NCBI RefSeq assembly: GCF_019285515.1
Contig: NZ_CP079095.1
Span: 3,752,501 to 3,816,500, forward strand
Reading direction: 5' to 3'
Origin: Methylococcus sp. Mc7
GTDB taxonomy: Bacteria; Pseudomonadota; Gammaproteobacteria; Methylococcales; Methylococcaceae
DNA length: 64,000 nucleotides
Shown in pieces: positions 62,470-64,000 of this stretch (position 1 is its first letter; every line of letters starts with the position of its first letter). A program made the position numbers and the translations under genes. The notes beneath the pieces were generated by a model that had not been told where the DNA came from, did no database searches, and saw nothing but the letters and a program-made list of their open reading frames with translations.

Positions 62470-62979
62470 ATGAACAAGCTATTGAGCAAGATCGCCCGTG
62501 TAGGCATCGTCACCGAAACCTTCAAGCCGCTGACCGACCCCGAGCTGGACCGCCTGGGTGCGGAACTCAAGGCCACGATCGACGGGCGCTTCGCCGGGAG
62601 CCTCGCGATCCGGCAAGTCGACGCCGGTTCCTGCAACGCCTGCGAGCTGGAAATCGCCGCGCTGGGAAATCCCTTCTACGACATCGAGCGCTACGGCGTC
62701 CACTTCGTCGCCTCGCCGCGCCATGCCGACGTGCTGATGGTGACGGGGCCGGTTTCCCGCCACATGCAGGCGGCACTGCGGGCGACCTGGGAAGCGACGC
62801 CGGAACCCAAATGGGTGGTGGCGGTTGGAACCTGCGCCGCCGACGGCGGCGAATTCGGCGTGAATTACGCGAGTTGCGGCGCGGTGGGCAACGTGCTCGC
62901 GGTGGACGCCGTTATCCCCGGGTGCCCGCCGACGCCGGCGGATCTGGTCCGCGGCCTCCTGTCCCTGATCTCGCGGTAG
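62470..62979 (+). CDS. hyfI: HyfI/HycG-like small subunit (NuoB-type Fe-S protein)
   Basis: A 169-residue NuoB-family protein that would carry one [4Fe-4S] cluster next to the large subunit. Ligands are Cys55 and Cys58 (SCNACELEI), Cys122 (VGTCAADGG) and Cys152 (IPGCPPTP). The start ATG at 62470 lies 11 bp after the MITE duplication; reading further upstream enters the MITE. Its normal RBS may have been replaced by MITE sequence. It completes the redox core of the complex. Confidence 0.9.
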   Translation: MNKLLSKIARVGIVTETFKPLTDPELDRLGAELKATIDGRFAGSLAIRQVDAGSCNACELEIAALGNPFYDIERYGVHFVASPRHADVLMVTGPVSRHMQAALRATWEATPEPKWVVAVGTCAADGGEFGVNYASCGAVGNVLAVDAVIPGCPPTPADLVRGLLSLISR

Positions 62980-62991
62980 AGAACCACAGCT

Positions 62992-63384
62992 TCAACGCCG
63001 CGTTTGAGAGTGGCCGGCAAAAGCGGCGCGGCTTCCGAATTCCGTGGCTGTCGAAGCCAGGCACCAGGCCTGGTCCCGCCGTTGCTGCAGCAAGCTGAGA
63101 TGGCGGTTGAGGAGAGGCCTGACGCTCTCGTTGTAATGCGTCGGCACCAGCCAGATGTCCGGCACCTCCCGCTCGACGAAGCCGAACAGTTCGTCGGTGA
63201 ACGCCGCGCTCACGCTCTCCACCCCGGAAAAATCGAGTTCGATCCAGTTGCCGGCCTTGCGCCCGAGACTGGCGATCACCGAGTGCGCCTGACGGACCGA
63301 ATCGAGCGCATGGGTTCTGGGACTGGCATAAGCCAGCAGATGGATGGTGGCTGCTTCGTTGCGGGACGGATCGGTCGGGTTCAT
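62992..63384 (-). CDS. STAS-like domain protein (DUF4325 type)
   Basis: A protein of about 130 residues from the ATG at 63384 (MNPTDPSRNEAATIHLLAYA); a longer start at 63462 is possible. WIELDFSGVESVSAAFTDEL is the diagnostic STAS-like/DUF4325 block, related to anti-sigma-factor antagonist folds. FGFVEREVPDIWLVPTHYNE follows. Such proteins often pair with histidine-kinase-like ATPases, but none is adjacent. It converges with hyfI. Confidence 0.7.
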   Translation of the reverse strand: MNPTDPSRNEAATIHLLAYASPRTHALDSVRQAHSVIASLGRKAGNWIELDFSGVESVSAAFTDELFGFVEREVPDIWLVPTHYNESVRPLLNRHLSLLQQRRDQAWCLASTATEFGSRAAFAGHSQTRR

Positions 63385-63638
63385 GGCATCGGCGAAGGAC
63401 GAGCGGTGGTTCCGGATATGGGAAAACACGGTTCGTGCCAGCTCAACCATGCGCAAAAACATTGACTTACATGAGGACCGTTAGAATTTCTCCACCTTGA
63501 TGGGGGAAATCCACCCTCGGCGCTTGGGGATTCCAGCCGACCGCTGGACTCCCCCCGCCTCGGGCTCTTGTCTGTAAAGCCGCCATCACGGAACATTCCG
63601 GGCCGGATCTTCCTGCCAGTTGCCCAATAAGGAGAAGC

Positions 63639-64000
63639 ATGGACGAGAACGATCGGAACATTCATGGCGTACTGTTCGACTTGGACGGCGTGCTTTATGT
63701 GGACTCGCAACCCATCCCCGGCGCCGTGGAGGCCGTCGCGAAGATCAAGGCCAGCGGTGTGAGCTGCCGTTTCGTCACCAACACCAGCACACTGTCCCTG
63801 GCCGCGCTGGAGCGAAAGATCATAGCGCTGGGTTTTCCCGTGGAACGAAGCGAAATCCTCAGCGCCCCACAAGCCGTGCTGCGCCATCTGCAAACCACGG
63901 GCATGCGGGCCCACCTGCTGCTGGAGGACGACGTGAGGGCCGATTTCGCCGGGGTCCCCCAGGCATCGATGGAGGATGCCGACGCCCTGGTGCTCGGCGA
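63639..64000 (+). CDS. HAD-superfamily phosphatase, N-terminal part (LHPP/NagD type)
   Basis: The first 120 residues of a HAD hydrolase that continues past the window edge. GVLFDLDGVLYVDSQPIPGA is motif I with the nucleophile Asp and acid/base Asp. VTNTSTLSLAALERKIIALG is motif II with the Thr/Ser. The arrangement matches the NagD/LHPP group of type IIA HAD phosphatases. AAGGAG precedes the ATG. The substrate cannot be told from this part. Confidence 0.87.
   Translation, partial: MDENDRNIHGVLFDLDGVLYVDSQPIPGAVEAVAKIKASGVSCRFVTNTSTLSLAALERKIIALGFPVERSEILSAPQAVLRHLQTTGMRAHLLLEDDVRADFAGVPQASMEDADALVLG

Overview
The window looks like chromosome of a gammaproteobacterial methanotroph close to Methylococcus. 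The main reason is a complete pqqABCDE operon for pyrroloquinoline quinone, the cofactor of methanol dehydrogenase. GC-rich coding sequence, several c-type diheme cytochromes and a membrane energy-converting complex agree with this. The genus is inferred from gene content, not from a search.

Layout. 0-2.5 kb: a methyltransferase cut by the window edge, a beta-carbonic anhydrase and a SulP transporter. 2.7-6.8 kb: two small genes, then pqqABCDE. 7.2-10.5 kb: a large SARP/BTAD ATPase regulator, followed by an 11-bp-period direct repeat that could be its operator. 10.6-19.3 kb: an accessory stretch with two diheme cytochrome c peroxidase/MauG-like proteins, an encapsulated-type ferritin without a shell gene, an esterase, a DUF302 protein and a secreted IPT/TIG protein whose signal peptide is split by an IS1380-type element. 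19.7-23.2 kb: a tight operon of a ThDP enzyme, a shortened SDR and two citrate-synthase-like genes, the last cut by an IS66 element (23.2-25.5 kb). 25.9-42.4 kb: an exopolysaccharide cluster on the minus strand (glycosyltransferases, Wzx, Wzy, FkbM methyltransferases, acyltransferases, a nucleotide-sugar dehydrogenase and a secreted beta-helix protein), with several frameshifted members. 42.4-51.3 kb: a repeat-rich block with three full Rpn/PD-(D/E)XK genes, duplicated 3' ends of such genes, two MNT/HEPN pairs and small inverted-repeat elements. 51.4-53.9 kb: fcl, gmd and an EPS-associated MarR-type regulator, probably the promoter-proximal end of the EPS cluster. 55.4-63.0 kb: a six-gene hydrogenase-4-like membrane complex whose large subunit lacks the Ni-binding cysteines. 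63.0-64.0 kb: a STAS-like protein and the start of a HAD phosphatase.

The most interesting system is the Rpn block. Each full Rpn gene carries a Shine-Dalgarno sequence exactly 9 nt before an in-frame internal ATG, just upstream of a variable 12-bp repeat and the C-terminal tail. Several tails also occur alone, three of them with an ATG start. This fits a gene-within-gene arrangement like E. coli RpnL/RpnS, with extra stand-alone copies of the small protein. The ferritin/peroxidase stretch, the Ni-less hydrogenase-like complex and the MITE pair are also worth attention.
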